Assembly (NCBI GenBank): GCA_026129545.1
Contig: JAHCHX010000001.1
Coordinates: 3,161,501 to 3,225,500 of the forward strand
Source of the DNA: Saprospiraceae bacterium
GTDB lineage: Bacteria > Bacteroidota > Bacteroidia > Chitinophagales > Saprospiraceae
Length of the DNA: 64,000 nucleotides
Reading direction: 5' to 3'
Shown: positions 17,187 through 25,929 of the stretch, piece after piece
Layout of the letters: every line of letters begins with the position of its first letter
Numbering within the stretch: position 1 is the first letter of the stretch
The notes under the pieces: model-generated
Told to the model about the DNA's origin: nothing
The model's input: the letters and a program-made list of their open reading frames with translations, nothing else
The model's database searches: none
Made by a program: the position numbers and the translations under genes

Positions 17187-18044
17187 ATGACATTGAAATG
17201 TAGTGCCTTCCTCTCGCTCTCCGTATTCGGTTTGTGCTTTTCGCTTCCGGCCCAAACCATCACCGAACACGGTTATCGCTATGTGCATCATATAAAAAAA
17301 GGAGGGACGAAACCCCAAAAGGGAGAATCCATCATGGCCCATGTGGACATATATGCAGGCGATGTCCAGCTGAGCTCTTCCCGAAAAAACGGTAGCGGCT
17401 CTTATCGCTTCGACATCGCTCCCGAAAACGAAACACTGACGCACTATCCCCCGCTTTATGATGCCGCCCTTCTTATGAGCATCGGCGACAGCCTGACCAT
17501 TTTTCAGGACGTGGATGAAAATATGCGCCGATACCTGCCCTTATCGCAAAAAGATGCCAAAGAAATTCGTTTCGAGCTGGTGCTGCTCGAAATCGTGACG
17601 CTCGACCAGAAAGCGGCGGCAGCCAAAGCCCTCGAGGCAGCCGTGGAACAAATCGGCCAGAGAGTGAAGGCAAAAGTGAAAGCCTACAATGCGGGGCTAC
17701 TCAACGCCGAAATCGTCGCTCGTCCTTCTGGCCTCAAGATGTTGGTCGAAGAGGCCGGGCAGGGAGCCGCCATTCAAGAGGGCGAACCCGTGCAGCTGCA
17801 CTATTATGGATGCCTGCTCGATGGTTCTTCATTCGACAACTCATACATACGCCGCCAGACGCTTCAGTTTGCCGCTGGCGTGGGCCAGATGATTGCTGGA
17901 TTCGATGAGGGTGTGATGCAGCTTCGCCACGGGGCACGCGCCTACCTGTTCGTCCCGCCCGCTTTGGGCTATGGCGACCAAGAGGCTGGTGGTGGTGCGA
18001 TACCTGCCAACTCGGAGCTGGTTTTCTACATCGAGATTTTTTAG
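17187..18044 (+). CDS. exported FKBP-type peptidyl-prolyl isomerase with a degenerate second FKBP domain
   Basis: 285 residues with a Sec signal peptide (residues 1-22, ending FSLPAQ). Residues about 25-115 look like a degenerate FKBP domain (HHIKKGGTKPQKGESIMAHV, then LLMSIGDSLTIF and RFELVLLEI). A helical linker (about 118-160) leads to a good FKBP domain at the C-terminus (190-285: VQLHYYGCLLDGSSFDNS, MIAGFDEGVMQLRHGARA, FVPPALGYGD, IPANSELVFYIEIF). FKBP enzymes speed cis-trans isomerisation at proline and act as periplasmic chaperones. The two-domain arrangement with one dead domain is often found in Bacteroidota exported FKBPs. Single-gene unit, followed by the M48 protease after 142 bases with its own promoter. 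Confidence 0.9.
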   Translation: MTLKCSAFLSLSVFGLCFSLPAQTITEHGYRYVHHIKKGGTKPQKGESIMAHVDIYAGDVQLSSSRKNGSGSYRFDIAPENETLTHYPPLYDAALLMSIGDSLTIFQDVDENMRRYLPLSQKDAKEIRFELVLLEIVTLDQKAAAAKALEAAVEQIGQRVKAKVKAYNAGLLNAEIVARPSGLKMLVEEAGQGAAIQEGEPVQLHYYGCLLDGSSFDNSYIRRQTLQFAAGVGQMIAGFDEGVMQLRHGARAYLFVPPALGYGDQEAGGGAIPANSELVFYIEIF

Positions 18045-18132
18045 AACCCTCATCCCGACACTGCCATATACCATCCATTGGAGGTACCATTAAGGGTTTG
18101 AAAAAACTTGCGCACCAAACGTGGCGGGCGCG

Positions 18133-18140
18133 TATTTTTG
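18133..18140 (+). promoter_or_regulatory. promoter of the M48 protease gene (CTTG-N22-TATTTTTG)
   Basis: A -7 TATTTTTG ends 46 bases before the ATG at 18187; a -33-like CTTG at 18107-18110 is 22 bases upstream of it, close to the Bacteroidota spacing of about 19-21. Confidence 0.6.
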
Positions 18141-18186
18141 CGTTACAATCCGCAAAATCATTTTTCCAAAACAAAATACATGAAGT

Positions 18187-19014
18187 ATGTGGAAAAAAAT
18201 CTCTTTCAGCCTATTGGCGTTGCTTTTTGTTTTTGCTTGCCACAAAAACGCCATGACCGGGCGCAAATCACTGAATATCATTCCGTCCGGCACCATCAAC
18301 CAGCTGAGCCGAGACGAATATCGCTCTTTCATTCAGCAAAGCAGAACCCTCACTTCTGGGCCGGAAGTGGAAATGGTGCGCCGCATCGGCAGGGATTTGG
18401 TCGCTGCCACTGAAGTCTATTACCGCGCCAAAAAACGCTCCGCAGAGCTCAAGGAATTCTCTTGGGAGTTCAATGTGGTGGACGACCCAACCGTCAATGC
18501 CTTCTGTATGCCGGGCGGTAAAGTGGTGGTCTATACTGGCATCATGAAAGTGACACAAAACGAAGATGCTTTGGCTGTGGTGATGGGGCACGAAATAGCC
18601 CACGCATTGGCACATCATGGCAACGAACGCATGAGTCAGGGGTTGGTTGCCCAGCTCGGTCTTACCTCGCTCGACATCGCGCTTTCGCAAAAACCCGCAG
18701 CCACCCGCCAGTTGCTTATGAGCGCGGCAGGTGTGGGCACCCAAGTTGGCGTGATGCTGCCGTTCAGCCGCAAGCATGAGTCCGAAGCCGACGAGATGGG
18801 GCTATACTTGATGACGATGGCCGGGTACAACCCCGACGAAGCAGCGCCGTTTTGGAGGCGAATGGGTGGCTCGGGCAGCCGTCCGCCGGAGTTTCTCAGC
18901 ACGCACCCCGACCCCGACAACCGCAGCCAAAAACTGAGGTCGTTGGTGCCGAAGGCTCGAAACTTGGCCAGACAATATCCCGTGCCAGCCAGTTCAAAGC
19001 ATCGAAGCAAATGA
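18187..19014 (+). CDS. M48 family zinc metalloprotease lipoprotein
   Basis: 275 residues with a lipoprotein signal (SLLALLFVFAC, Cys at 18). The peptidase M48 motif is HEIAHALAHH (about residues 136-145: two zinc His and the catalytic Glu), and the third ligand is in KHESEADEMG. GRKSLNIIP just after the signal and NAFCMPGGKVVVYTG before the active site are typical of the LoiP/BepA-like subgroup of periplasmic M48 proteases that degrade or help assemble outer membrane proteins. No TPR domain follows, so it is the short (LoiP-like) form. A strong hairpin terminator starts 17 bases after the stop. Confidence 0.92.
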   Translation: MWKKISFSLLALLFVFACHKNAMTGRKSLNIIPSGTINQLSRDEYRSFIQQSRTLTSGPEVEMVRRIGRDLVAATEVYYRAKKRSAELKEFSWEFNVVDDPTVNAFCMPGGKVVVYTGIMKVTQNEDALAVVMGHEIAHALAHHGNERMSQGLVAQLGLTSLDIALSQKPAATRQLLMSAAGVGTQVGVMLPFSRKHESEADEMGLYLMTMAGYNPDEAAPFWRRMGGSGSRPPEFLSTHPDPDNRSQKLRSLVPKARNLARQYPVPASSKHRSK

Positions 19015-19030
19015 CAGTTTCAGAACGAAA

Positions 19031-19066
19031 CGGGCCTGCTCGCTTGGTCGAGCAGGCCCGTTTTTG
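19031..19066 (+). terminator. rho-independent terminator after the M48 gene
   Basis: A perfect 12-bp stem (CGGGCCTGCTCG at 19031-19042 with its complement at 19049-19060), a 6-base loop and a following TTTTTG. It lies between the M48 gene and the convergent alkane monooxygenase gene; on the minus strand the tail is weaker. Confidence 0.85.
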
Positions 19067-19107
19067 TTGTGGCCAAAAATGATTTCCAAGTTAGCAGCAA
19101 CTCGCCA

Positions 19108-20157
19108 TCACATGGCCACGGCTTTTTCGCCTATTATGACCCGTCTGTTCATCACACCAAACCAGGCGGGAGGCAGGAGGGCCAATAGCATACTTGCCGG
19201 ATAGCCATAAGGGAGCTGCGGGCTTTCGTCGAGATGACGGAGAATTTGATACTTGCGGGTCGCCTTGTAATGGTGGTCGCTGTGTCGGGTGAGCTCATAA
19301 AGCATAATGCGACCCAATTCATGGTCGCTGTTCCAAGAATGTGTTGGCGAGACAGGCTCGGGCCGCCCCGTGGCAAGCACCCGTCGGCGCAGCCCATAGT
19401 GCTCAACGTAATTGATGGTTTCCAACAACAAAAAACCAATCGCGGCCACCGCAAGTGCGCCAGCCAGCCCTTTCCAACCTAGCATATAATATATGGCTGC
19501 CAACCAGAGACTTTGAGACAGGCTGAACCGTAGCATTTCGTTGTGCCAACTCCAAAACAACTTTTTTTCTTTCTCCAACCGCTCGCGCTCAAGTGCCCAA
19601 GCACTGCGCCAGCTACCCACTACGGACCGCCACCAAAAGGCATACAAATGCTCTCCCAATCGCGCCGAGGCAGGGTCTTTATCGGTCGCCACGTTCTTGT
19701 GATGACCGCGATTGTGCTCAATGAAGAAGTGTTGATACAGAGCAGGCAACAACATGATTTTGGAGAGCAGCTGCTCTCCTTTGGCAGCACGGTGGCCGAG
19801 CTCGTGCGCCACGTTGATGCCATTGGCACCGACTATGATGCCAACGCTCAGGGTAATACCGGCAACTTCAAAAAGGCTAAGCGAATCGTGCGCGACCACC
19901 CATAGATACCATCCCACTATGCCGAAAAGCATGGGCGCGTTCAAGTACAAAAGCCAATCGAAAAAGCGAGTCTTGGAGCGGCCCTCTTCCAACTCAGGCG
20001 ACACGTTGCTCGCAGATTGGGGCAGAAACAACTCGGCGATGGGCACGATGACAAAACCCAGCACCACGGTTGACCACGACCATCCGCCTTGCCGAGTCAG
20101 GGCAAGCGCGGCGCTTAGAGGAATCAGATATGCGGCGAGATACTTCAAGTCTTTCAT
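19108..20157 (-). CDS. alkB: AlkB-type alkane 1-monooxygenase (membrane fatty acid desaturase/hydroxylase superfamily)
   Basis: A 349-residue membrane enzyme with about six helices and the full set of histidine boxes that bind the di-iron centre: HELGHR, EHNRGHH, the AlkB-typical NYVEHYGL and LTRHSDHHYKA. AlkB oxidises the terminal methyl of n-alkanes to a 1-alkanol using O2 and electrons from a rubredoxin or ferredoxin and its reductase. The boxes and the motif NYVEHYGL separate it from plain desaturases. The start is the ATG at 20157; 15 codons upstream of it are also open. No rubredoxin gene lies nearby, but a flavin/2Fe-2S reductase gene is divergent, 139 bases away, and may supply electrons. 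The real chain length or alternative substrate is unknown. Confidence 0.9.
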   Translation of the reverse strand: MKDLKYLAAYLIPLSAALALTRQGGWSWSTVVLGFVIVPIAELFLPQSASNVSPELEEGRSKTRFFDWLLYLNAPMLFGIVGWYLWVVAHDSLSLFEVAGITLSVGIIVGANGINVAHELGHRAAKGEQLLSKIMLLPALYQHFFIEHNRGHHKNVATDKDPASARLGEHLYAFWWRSVVGSWRSAWALERERLEKEKKLFWSWHNEMLRFSLSQSLWLAAIYYMLGWKGLAGALAVAAIGFLLLETINYVEHYGLRRRVLATGRPEPVSPTHSWNSDHELGRIMLYELTRHSDHHYKATRKYQILRHLDESPQLPYGYPASMLLALLPPAWFGVMNRRVIIGEKAVAM

Positions 20158-20199
20158 TGTCAATTGTTTAGCCAAACGCCTGAAAAGATTGACACCCTG

Positions 20200-20207
20200 C
20201 AAAACTA
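20200..20207 (-). promoter_or_regulatory. -7 element (TAGTTTTG on minus strand) for alkB
   Basis: Minus-strand TAGTTTTG, 42 bases before the alkB ATG. Only 27 bases separate it from the reductase -7 element on the other strand, so one regulator could control both. Confidence 0.5.
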
Positions 20208-20234
20208 TTCAAAATTCGTTTTGTTGTGTCGCCA

Positions 20235-20242
20235 TATTTTTG
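20235..20242 (+). promoter_or_regulatory. -7 element (TATTTTTG) for the PaaE-like reductase
   Basis: TATTTTTG, 54 bases before the ATG at 20297, in the alkB/reductase divergent region. Confidence 0.5.
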
Positions 20243-20296
20243 CCCCCCCATTGACCCATCCACGTTGACCCATAGGCCCTTAATTTTTTCGCATCA

Positions 20297-21403
20297 ATGG
20301 AATTTTATACGCTCAAAATAAAGGAAATCACCGCGGAAACCGCTGATACCGTGACACTCGACTTTGAAATACCGGAAAACCTGCGCGAGACTTTTTCCTA
20401 CATACAAGGGCAACACATCACGGTTCGGTTGCAAAAAGACGGCCATGAGTTGCGCCGCTCATACTCGATGTCGTCCAGCCCATTGGAAGCGCACCGACTG
20501 GCCGTGACGGTGAAAAAAGTGCGCGGCGGCACTGTTTCCAACTTCTTGCATGATTCTGTCAAAGTCGGAGACACTCTTGAAATCGCCCCTCCCGACGGGC
20601 GTTTTTTTACCCAACTTGACCCCGAAAAACGCCGTACCTACTTTATGTTTGGCGCGGGCAGCGGCATCACGCCACTCATCTCAATTTTAAAAACCATCCT
20701 TGAAGAAGAGCCGATGAGCTCCGTCTTTCTGTTCTATGGCAGCCGCAATGAAGAAAGCATCATTTTCCGCGATAAGTTGGAAGAGCTGACTCGGCGTTAT
20801 GCTGGTCAATTGCAGGTGGAACACATCCTCAGCCAACCCAAAAAAGAAGGTGGCTCTGGTGGATTGTTCGGGCTTTTCAAAAAATCAACAACCAATTGGC
20901 TGGGCAAAACCGGACGCATCACCCATAAAGCGGTCCATTCATTTTTGGATGAGAACATGGCCCGCGGCCCGGAAAGCGACTGTTTCTATTTCATTTGCGG
21001 CCCCGGCGACATGACCGATACGGTGAAAGCGGCCCTTTTGGGTCGGGGCATCGAGGCCAAACAAATCCACACGGAACACTTTGTCAACGCCAGCCACATC
21101 CCAGGCGAATTTTCTGCCAACGGCGGAGGCAAGCGCGTCGTGGTGCATCTGAAGGGTAAAAAAATAGAGACACTCGTGCCGGAAGGAGCAACTGTGCTGG
21201 ATGTACTGGTCAAAGAGAAGCACGACCCACCCTACTCTTGCACGGCGGGGGCGTGTTCTACTTGCATGGCTAAAATAATAAGCGGAAAAGTGAAAATGGA
21301 TGTTTGTTATGCGCTCGACGATGAAGAAGTAAAATCGGGTTACATTCTGACCTGTCAGGCACACCCTGAGACGGATGTGGTAGAGCTTACCTACGATATG
21401 TAA
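20297..21403 (+). CDS. PaaE-like NAD(P)H-flavin oxidoreductase with C-terminal 2Fe-2S ferredoxin domain
   Basis: 368 residues in three modules: an FAD-binding barrel ([10 protein letters not shown] at about 55-64 and GGTVSNFL), an NAD(P)H-binding domain ([14 protein letters not shown] about 115-128; [10 protein letters not shown] about 232-241) and a plant-type 2Fe-2S ferredoxin domain at the C-terminus (about 275-368) with CTAGACSTC and a final LTCQAH. An insert of about 30 residues ([20 protein letters not shown]) lies between strands of the NAD domain. The architecture is that of PaaE, the reductase of phenylacetyl-CoA epoxidase, and of reductases for hydroxylases. With no paa genes near and alkB divergent, it could reduce AlkB directly. 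That link is inference from position. Confidence 0.9.
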   Translation: MEFYTLKIKEITAETADTVTLDFEIPENLRETFSYIQGQHITVRLQKDGHELRRSYSMSSSPLEAHRLAVTVKKVRGGTVSNFLHDSVKVGDTLEIAPPDGRFFTQLDPEKRRTYFMFGAGSGITPLISILKTILEEEPMSSVFLFYGSRNEESIIFRDKLEELTRRYAGQLQVEHILSQPKKEGGSGGLFGLFKKSTTNWLGKTGRITHKAVHSFLDENMARGPESDCFYFICGPGDMTDTVKAALLGRGIEAKQIHTEHFVNASHIPGEFSANGGGKRVVVHLKGKKIETLVPEGATVLDVLVKEKHDPPYSCTAGACSTCMAKIISGKVKMDVCYALDDEEVKSGYILTCQAHPETDVVELTYDM

Positions 21404-21415
21404 CCGCTATCCAGG

Positions 21416-22177
21416 CTATTCGCCTACCAACCATTTTTTGAACTCTGCCGAACGTTCGGTACTGACGATAGTTTCCAATTCGGTGCTGGGTTCCAAATCT
21501 ACTTTGACCCTGCTCTTTGAATAGGGGTGCATCTCTTTGATAGCGTTTACATTGATGACGAACTGGCGGTTGATGCGAAAAAATACGGAGGGGTCGAGCA
21601 CACTCTCCAATTTATCCAAGGGGTAGTCCACCGGAAATCGCTTGCCAGTGCTGCGAACGACAATAAACGTGATTTTATCTTTTGTGTAAAAATAGGCGGC
21701 ATCGGTCATGTCCACGAGTTTGATGCTGTTGCCAAATCGGATAAGCATTCTCCTAAGAAATGCCTGCCCTTCCTGCTTGCGAAGCATTTCGAGCAAAGGC
21801 GCATAATCAGGCGCGGCATTTTTGTAAATCTTCTTATACTTTTCCAATGCTGCGGCCAATTCGTTGGTTTTGATGGGCTTGAGTAAATAATCCACCGCGT
21901 TCACCTTGAATGCCTTCAGCGCATATTCGTCATAGGCAGTGGTAAAAATGACGGGGCAGACGATGTCCACATGCTCAAATATCTCAAAACTGTCGCCATC
22001 AGCCAAGTGAATATCAAGCAGGATGAGGTCGGGTTGCGGATTGCCTTGAAGCCACATTACGGCAGCCTCCACACTATCCAACCGAGAGAGCACGACGGAT
22101 TCGGGAGCAACCTCCTTGAGGAGTTTTTCCAAACGCCGGGCAGCCGCGTGTTCGTCCTCTACGATGACTATGTTCAT
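21416..22177 (-). CDS. LytTR-type response regulator
   Basis: 253 residues. N-terminal receiver domain: acidic pocket VEDE (residues 6-9), phosphoacceptor D55 in LILLDIHL, then FTTAYDEYALKAF and the conserved Lys in YLLKPIK. C-terminal LytTR DNA-binding domain (about 145-253): KLVDMTDAAYFYTKDKIT, GKRFPVDYPLDKLE, FFRINRQFVINVNAI. Such regulators bind direct repeats and usually control a few target genes. It is the last gene of the YceI - histidine kinase - regulator cluster, 133 bases after the kinase, and is almost certainly the partner of that kinase. Confidence 0.95.
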   Translation of the reverse strand: MNIVIVEDEHAAARRLEKLLKEVAPESVVLSRLDSVEAAVMWLQGNPQPDLILLDIHLADGDSFEIFEHVDIVCPVIFTTAYDEYALKAFKVNAVDYLLKPIKTNELAAALEKYKKIYKNAAPDYAPLLEMLRKQEGQAFLRRMLIRFGNSIKLVDMTDAAYFYTKDKITFIVVRSTGKRFPVDYPLDKLESVLDPSVFFRINRQFVINVNAIKEMHPYSKSRVKVDLEPSTELETIVSTERSAEFKKWLVGE

Positions 22178-22310
22178 TTTCTAAAAGGTTTTATACCCAA
22201 CGGAAAGTGGTTTGCGAAAAATGTCCATTTAAACCCTTGAAAATCATTGTTATCAATCAAGGCAATCTTGCAAATCATTTTCATCTGGGTATAATTGAGA
22301 AAGTGAGCCG

Positions 22311-25187
22311 CTATTGCTTAAGTGGAATTTTTACAATGAAGAAAGCATCATTCTTTTCTACCAAAACAGGCTTTTCTCCCAACAGCTGATACCGCTTTAC
22401 CAAACTATGCAAGCCAAAATGCGTGCTTGGCTCTGGCTTTATTTTGGGCTGCACATTGTTGCGAACCACGACATAGCCGCCTTTTTCCGAAAAAATTTCC
22501 ACTATCAGCGGCTTTGTTGCGGAAATGACATTGTGTTTCACGGCATTTTCAACCAGCATTTGCAAAGCCAGCGGCATGACTAAGCCCGTTTCTCCGTTCA
22601 GATGTTCTACCAATCTGAAGCCGTCCTCGTAGCGTTTTTTCAATAGGAAATCAAAGTTTCGCACCAAATCCATTTCTTCTTGAAGGCTGATGAAGTCTTT
22701 TTCTCGATAAGCGATGATGCTGCGATAAAAATCGGAGAGGTGCTCCAGATACGCCACGGCCATCGTGGGGTTCTCCTCAATAATCGTGATGAGCGTATTG
22801 AAATTGTTGAACAAGAAGTGAGGATTAATCTGGCTTTTGAGTGCTGCGAATTGAGACTCCACCTTTTCCCTTTGCAGCCTCTCCTCGCGTTGCAGTCGTG
22901 CTTCGCGGTTTTTGACAAACATAAAAAAAATACCACTTGCCGCCACAATGCAGGGCAAAATAAACCACCACCGTGCCCAAAGCGGCGGTTCGATGGTAAA
23001 TTGCCACGTCGCCTCCGGCACACCTTCAAAATTGCCGTGCTCGCTGGTCTGAACCCGAAATGTGTAGCGTCCGGGGGGCAGGTTGGGATATGATGCCACA
23101 TGGTCTTTGGATACCGTCCAATCCAAGTCAAAACCCTCGAGCCGATAGCGATAACGAACCGACTCGGGAGCCGTGTACCAAAGGCCAGTAAAGTTGAACA
23201 CAAGATAGTTTTGATGGTGCGGGAAGATACTTTTCGACAGAAAATCAATGGGTTCGGAAAAATTTGACACAGAGACGATGCCCGGTTGAGGGTCGTCCAT
23301 GAATGATTCGTCGAAGGCTGCCACTCGCATGATTCCTTGTTGAGTGCCAAGCCAAACATTGCCTTGTGCGTCGCGGCAAAGCGCATTTAGATTTACCTCT
23401 ACATTCGGAGCCCCAATGGCCGCGTCGCAAAATGTGACGTGTTCCGAACGCGCAGGATTCAACACGTCAACCCCATCGTTGTAGGCAATGATGAGTTGAC
23501 CATTGCCGTCAGTGGCCAAGCCAGTCACGGAAAGACTATGTAGGCGTTGCTCGGTCCCGAAATGACGAAAATTTTGACCATCGTAGCAGAATACCCCTCC
23601 TCTTTCCGTGCTGAACCATATACCCCCATTGAGGTCTTCCGCAATACTGTATATTGTTTTTAGCGGTTTGCCATTCGCTTGCGTAAAGTGGCGAAACCTG
23701 TTGTTTTCTAATGCGATAAGCCCTTTTCCATCCGTTCCAAACCACACCCTTCCTTTGCTATCGGGAAACACTTTATAGACGTACCCGTTGCCAAGTTCTT
23801 CAATGCGGGTGATTCGTTGGGTGTGTAAATCTATCTCCATTACCCCGCCAAACGTGGCAAGCCAAACACGGCGGTCGTCACCCGCGATAGAAAGCACGTT
23901 TGCGTCGCTCAAGCCGTTGCTCTTACTGAAGTTTTTCAAGACCTTGCCTGTCGGACTTACCACATATACCCCATTGTCGAAGGTACCCGCCCAGATGTTT
24001 CCATCCACATTCGACTCCCAGATGGATATGACATTCTGTGGCTTGAAAACACCGTTGATGGTGGTTACAGATTTTTTTTCTCCATTTTTTAGCAGAGAAA
24101 GGCCGTCTTTGTTCCCAACCCAAACTCGATGTTGGCGGTCAATGAGCACGGCTTGTGCGTTGTTGGAAGGTGCCTCCAACATTCCAAACTTGATATTGGC
24201 GGCGTACAACGCACCTTTGTCGCCCAACAGCCACAAAAGCCCCTCTCGGTCTTTGAGCAACGCCCTGATTCGAGCCGAGCGAAGCGTATGCGCGGATGGT
24301 AGCGGATGGGTTGTATTCGTCGGCAAGTCAAGACGCAGCACGCCATCTTTCTCCGTGCCGACCCAAAGCTCCTTGTTTCCAGTGGTGGCGAGATTTAGCA
24401 CGGCGCTGTAAGGCCATTTCTCGGTTCGGAAATCAAATTTATTTTGAAAAACGTCATAGTGGCACACACCGTTTTCTTGCATCCCAATCCACATATTTCC
24501 CCTTTTATCGGCCAACAATGCGGTCACGATTTCGTCGGGCAAACCATCCTCGGTCGTCAAGCGCCGCACTTGTTTCTTGCCGGGCTTTGGCATCGAGCAA
24601 ATACTGATGCCTGCATCTGTCGCAGCCCACACTCTTCCTTTCGCATCGCAGGCCAAAGCGTAAATTTCGTCGCTACCCAAACCCTCGTCAGCGGCATTGA
24701 ATTGATATATACGTTTGTTTTTCAGGCAGTAAATCCCTTCACCATACGTCGAAACCCAAAATCCGCCAGCAGAATCGGCGGCAAAGGCGGTAATGGGTTT
24801 CTGAGGCAACCCCTCCTCTGGCAACCACGCTTGCAATTGGGCAATGTGCATATTTTGACCATCCTTGTCGGAAGCAAACGCGCTATTGAGCAAGACAAAG
24901 CCAATGGCGCCATCGCGAAACCCAACCCATAACCGGCCATCCAACTCGAACAAAGCACTGATGGCACTGGAGAAAGAAGCGGGTAAGCCCACAGCTTGGA
25001 ACGATAGTCCATCATAGCGATAAAGCCCGTTCCGGCCTCCCAGCCACAACCAACCTTTACTGTCCTGAAAGACCGCAGTCAACTGGGTGTTGCCCAACTC
25101 CTTTGTTTCTCGAAGGCGGAAAACAGGCGTTTGCCCTTGCGCGGAAAGGCAGATGAAAAGGAGAAATATGTTGGCTAATCTGTGCAA
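22311..25187 (-). CDS. exported two-component-propeller sensor histidine kinase (LytS/YehU-type kinase core)
   Basis: 958 residues. A Sec signal (ending LSAQGQ) leads to about 14 two-component regulator propeller repeats (for example DSKGWLWLGGRNGLYRYDG, WFGTDGKGLIAL), a Y_Y_Y domain (about 665-735), one membrane helix (about 742-762), a short coiled coil and a PF06580 kinase: SQINPHFLFNNFN with the phosphorylated His at 790, then a degenerate ATPase with MLVENAVKHNV. The propeller senses an extracellular ligand, often a glycan, in Bacteroidota. The translation start appears to be TTG at 25187: the in-frame stop lies only 21 bases upstream and no ATG exists between. It starts 10 bases after the yceI stop, so the two are translationally close. 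Confidence 0.92.
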   Translation of the reverse strand: MHRLANIFLLFICLSAQGQTPVFRLRETKELGNTQLTAVFQDSKGWLWLGGRNGLYRYDGLSFQAVGLPASFSSAISALFELDGRLWVGFRDGAIGFVLLNSAFASDKDGQNMHIAQLQAWLPEEGLPQKPITAFAADSAGGFWVSTYGEGIYCLKNKRIYQFNAADEGLGSDEIYALACDAKGRVWAATDAGISICSMPKPGKKQVRRLTTEDGLPDEIVTALLADKRGNMWIGMQENGVCHYDVFQNKFDFRTEKWPYSAVLNLATTGNKELWVGTEKDGVLRLDLPTNTTHPLPSAHTLRSARIRALLKDREGLLWLLGDKGALYAANIKFGMLEAPSNNAQAVLIDRQHRVWVGNKDGLSLLKNGEKKSVTTINGVFKPQNVISIWESNVDGNIWAGTFDNGVYVVSPTGKVLKNFSKSNGLSDANVLSIAGDDRRVWLATFGGVMEIDLHTQRITRIEELGNGYVYKVFPDSKGRVWFGTDGKGLIALENNRFRHFTQANGKPLKTIYSIAEDLNGGIWFSTERGGVFCYDGQNFRHFGTEQRLHSLSVTGLATDGNGQLIIAYNDGVDVLNPARSEHVTFCDAAIGAPNVEVNLNALCRDAQGNVWLGTQQGIMRVAAFDESFMDDPQPGIVSVSNFSEPIDFLSKSIFPHHQNYLVFNFTGLWYTAPESVRYRYRLEGFDLDWTVSKDHVASYPNLPPGRYTFRVQTSEHGNFEGVPEATWQFTIEPPLWARWWFILPCIVAASGIFFMFVKNREARLQREERLQREKVESQFAALKSQINPHFLFNNFNTLITIIEENPTMAVAYLEHLSDFYRSIIAYREKDFISLQEEMDLVRNFDFLLKKRYEDGFRLVEHLNGETGLVMPLALQMLVENAVKHNVISATKPLIVEIFSEKGGYVVVRNNVQPKIKPEPSTHFGLHSLVKRYQLLGEKPVLVEKNDAFFIVKIPLKQ

Positions 25188-25197
25188 AATAAGGATG

Positions 25198-25782
25198 TTA
25201 GTTGCCTGTCAATTCTGCATCCACCGTCACCGTGATTTCCTCGGCAATTTTTTGGTAAACGACCTTGGGTATCGTGATGTCGTGGTCCGCCAACGGAACG
25301 GTAAAGGTGGATTGAACCCTGAGTTTGTTTCCGCTCAATTCCAATTGGCTTTTTATGATGCGCTCTTGCTCCACGCCATGTATATTGAGATTGCCTTTGG
25401 CGCGAACGGTGTATATCCCGTTCTTCTGAAAGTCTATTTGTTCGATAATTTTTCCGGCAAAACTTGCCTTCGGATATTTCCGGCTTTCCATGTAGTTTTC
25501 ATTGAAATGCTCTCGCTGGAGAGGGCTGTTGAAGCCCTCGAACGTCTTTATTTCCACCGTCCATGCGAAGGTCTGTTTGGAGGTGTCTATGATACCCCGC
25601 AGCTTGCTGCTCTTGGCCGTGATGCTCTCCAACGGTGCATCGGACTTGAAAGCGACCTTTCCGTTTTCACATCGAAACACGCCTTGCTGGGCGCCATTTT
25701 CAGCATGGCGCACAAGGCCCACCTTCGTTCCCAACGACGATACGGCTAAGAACAACAGCCCGCTTAAGATGCTTGCATACAT
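25198..25782 (-). CDS. YceI-like lipid-binding exported protein
   Basis: 194 residues with a signal peptide (about 1-18). The mature protein has the YceI beta-barrel pattern: VAFKSDAPLESITAKSSKLRGIID, then the conserved REHFNENYMESRKYPKASF segment and the closing repeated strands up to VTVDAELTGN. YceI proteins form a lipocalin-like barrel that binds polyisoprenoids or other long lipids in the periplasm. It is the first gene before the histidine kinase (10-base gap), which suggests that the sensor system and this lipid-binding protein are made together, and that the sensed signal could be lipid related. The last point is inference. Confidence 0.88.
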   Translation of the reverse strand: MYASILSGLLFLAVSSLGTKVGLVRHAENGAQQGVFRCENGKVAFKSDAPLESITAKSSKLRGIIDTSKQTFAWTVEIKTFEGFNSPLQREHFNENYMESRKYPKASFAGKIIEQIDFQKNGIYTVRAKGNLNIHGVEQERIIKSQLELSGNKLRVQSTFTVPLADHDITIPKVVYQKIAEEITVTVDAELTGN

Positions 25783-25880
25783 GGGTCAAAGTATTTTCCG
25801 ACAGGTGAAATTAAGGCCAAACATCTTTCTGCCGGCAAAAATGCTTGCTGAATGGGTATTTTAAATGGATGACATGGGCG

Positions 25881-25888
25881 TAGTTTTG
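25881..25888 (+). promoter_or_regulatory. -7 element (TAGTTTTG) for ggt
   Basis: TAGTTTTG, 41 bases before the ATG at 25930. Confidence 0.55.
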
Positions 25889-25929
25889 TTTCAACATACT
25901 TGCAACCTTGTTCCAAAATCAGCTATGCC

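Noticed and set aside
16919..17263. A 114-codon minus-strand frame between the MATE and FKBP genes
   Set aside because: Overlaps the FKBP signal peptide and promoter and has no recognisable domain.
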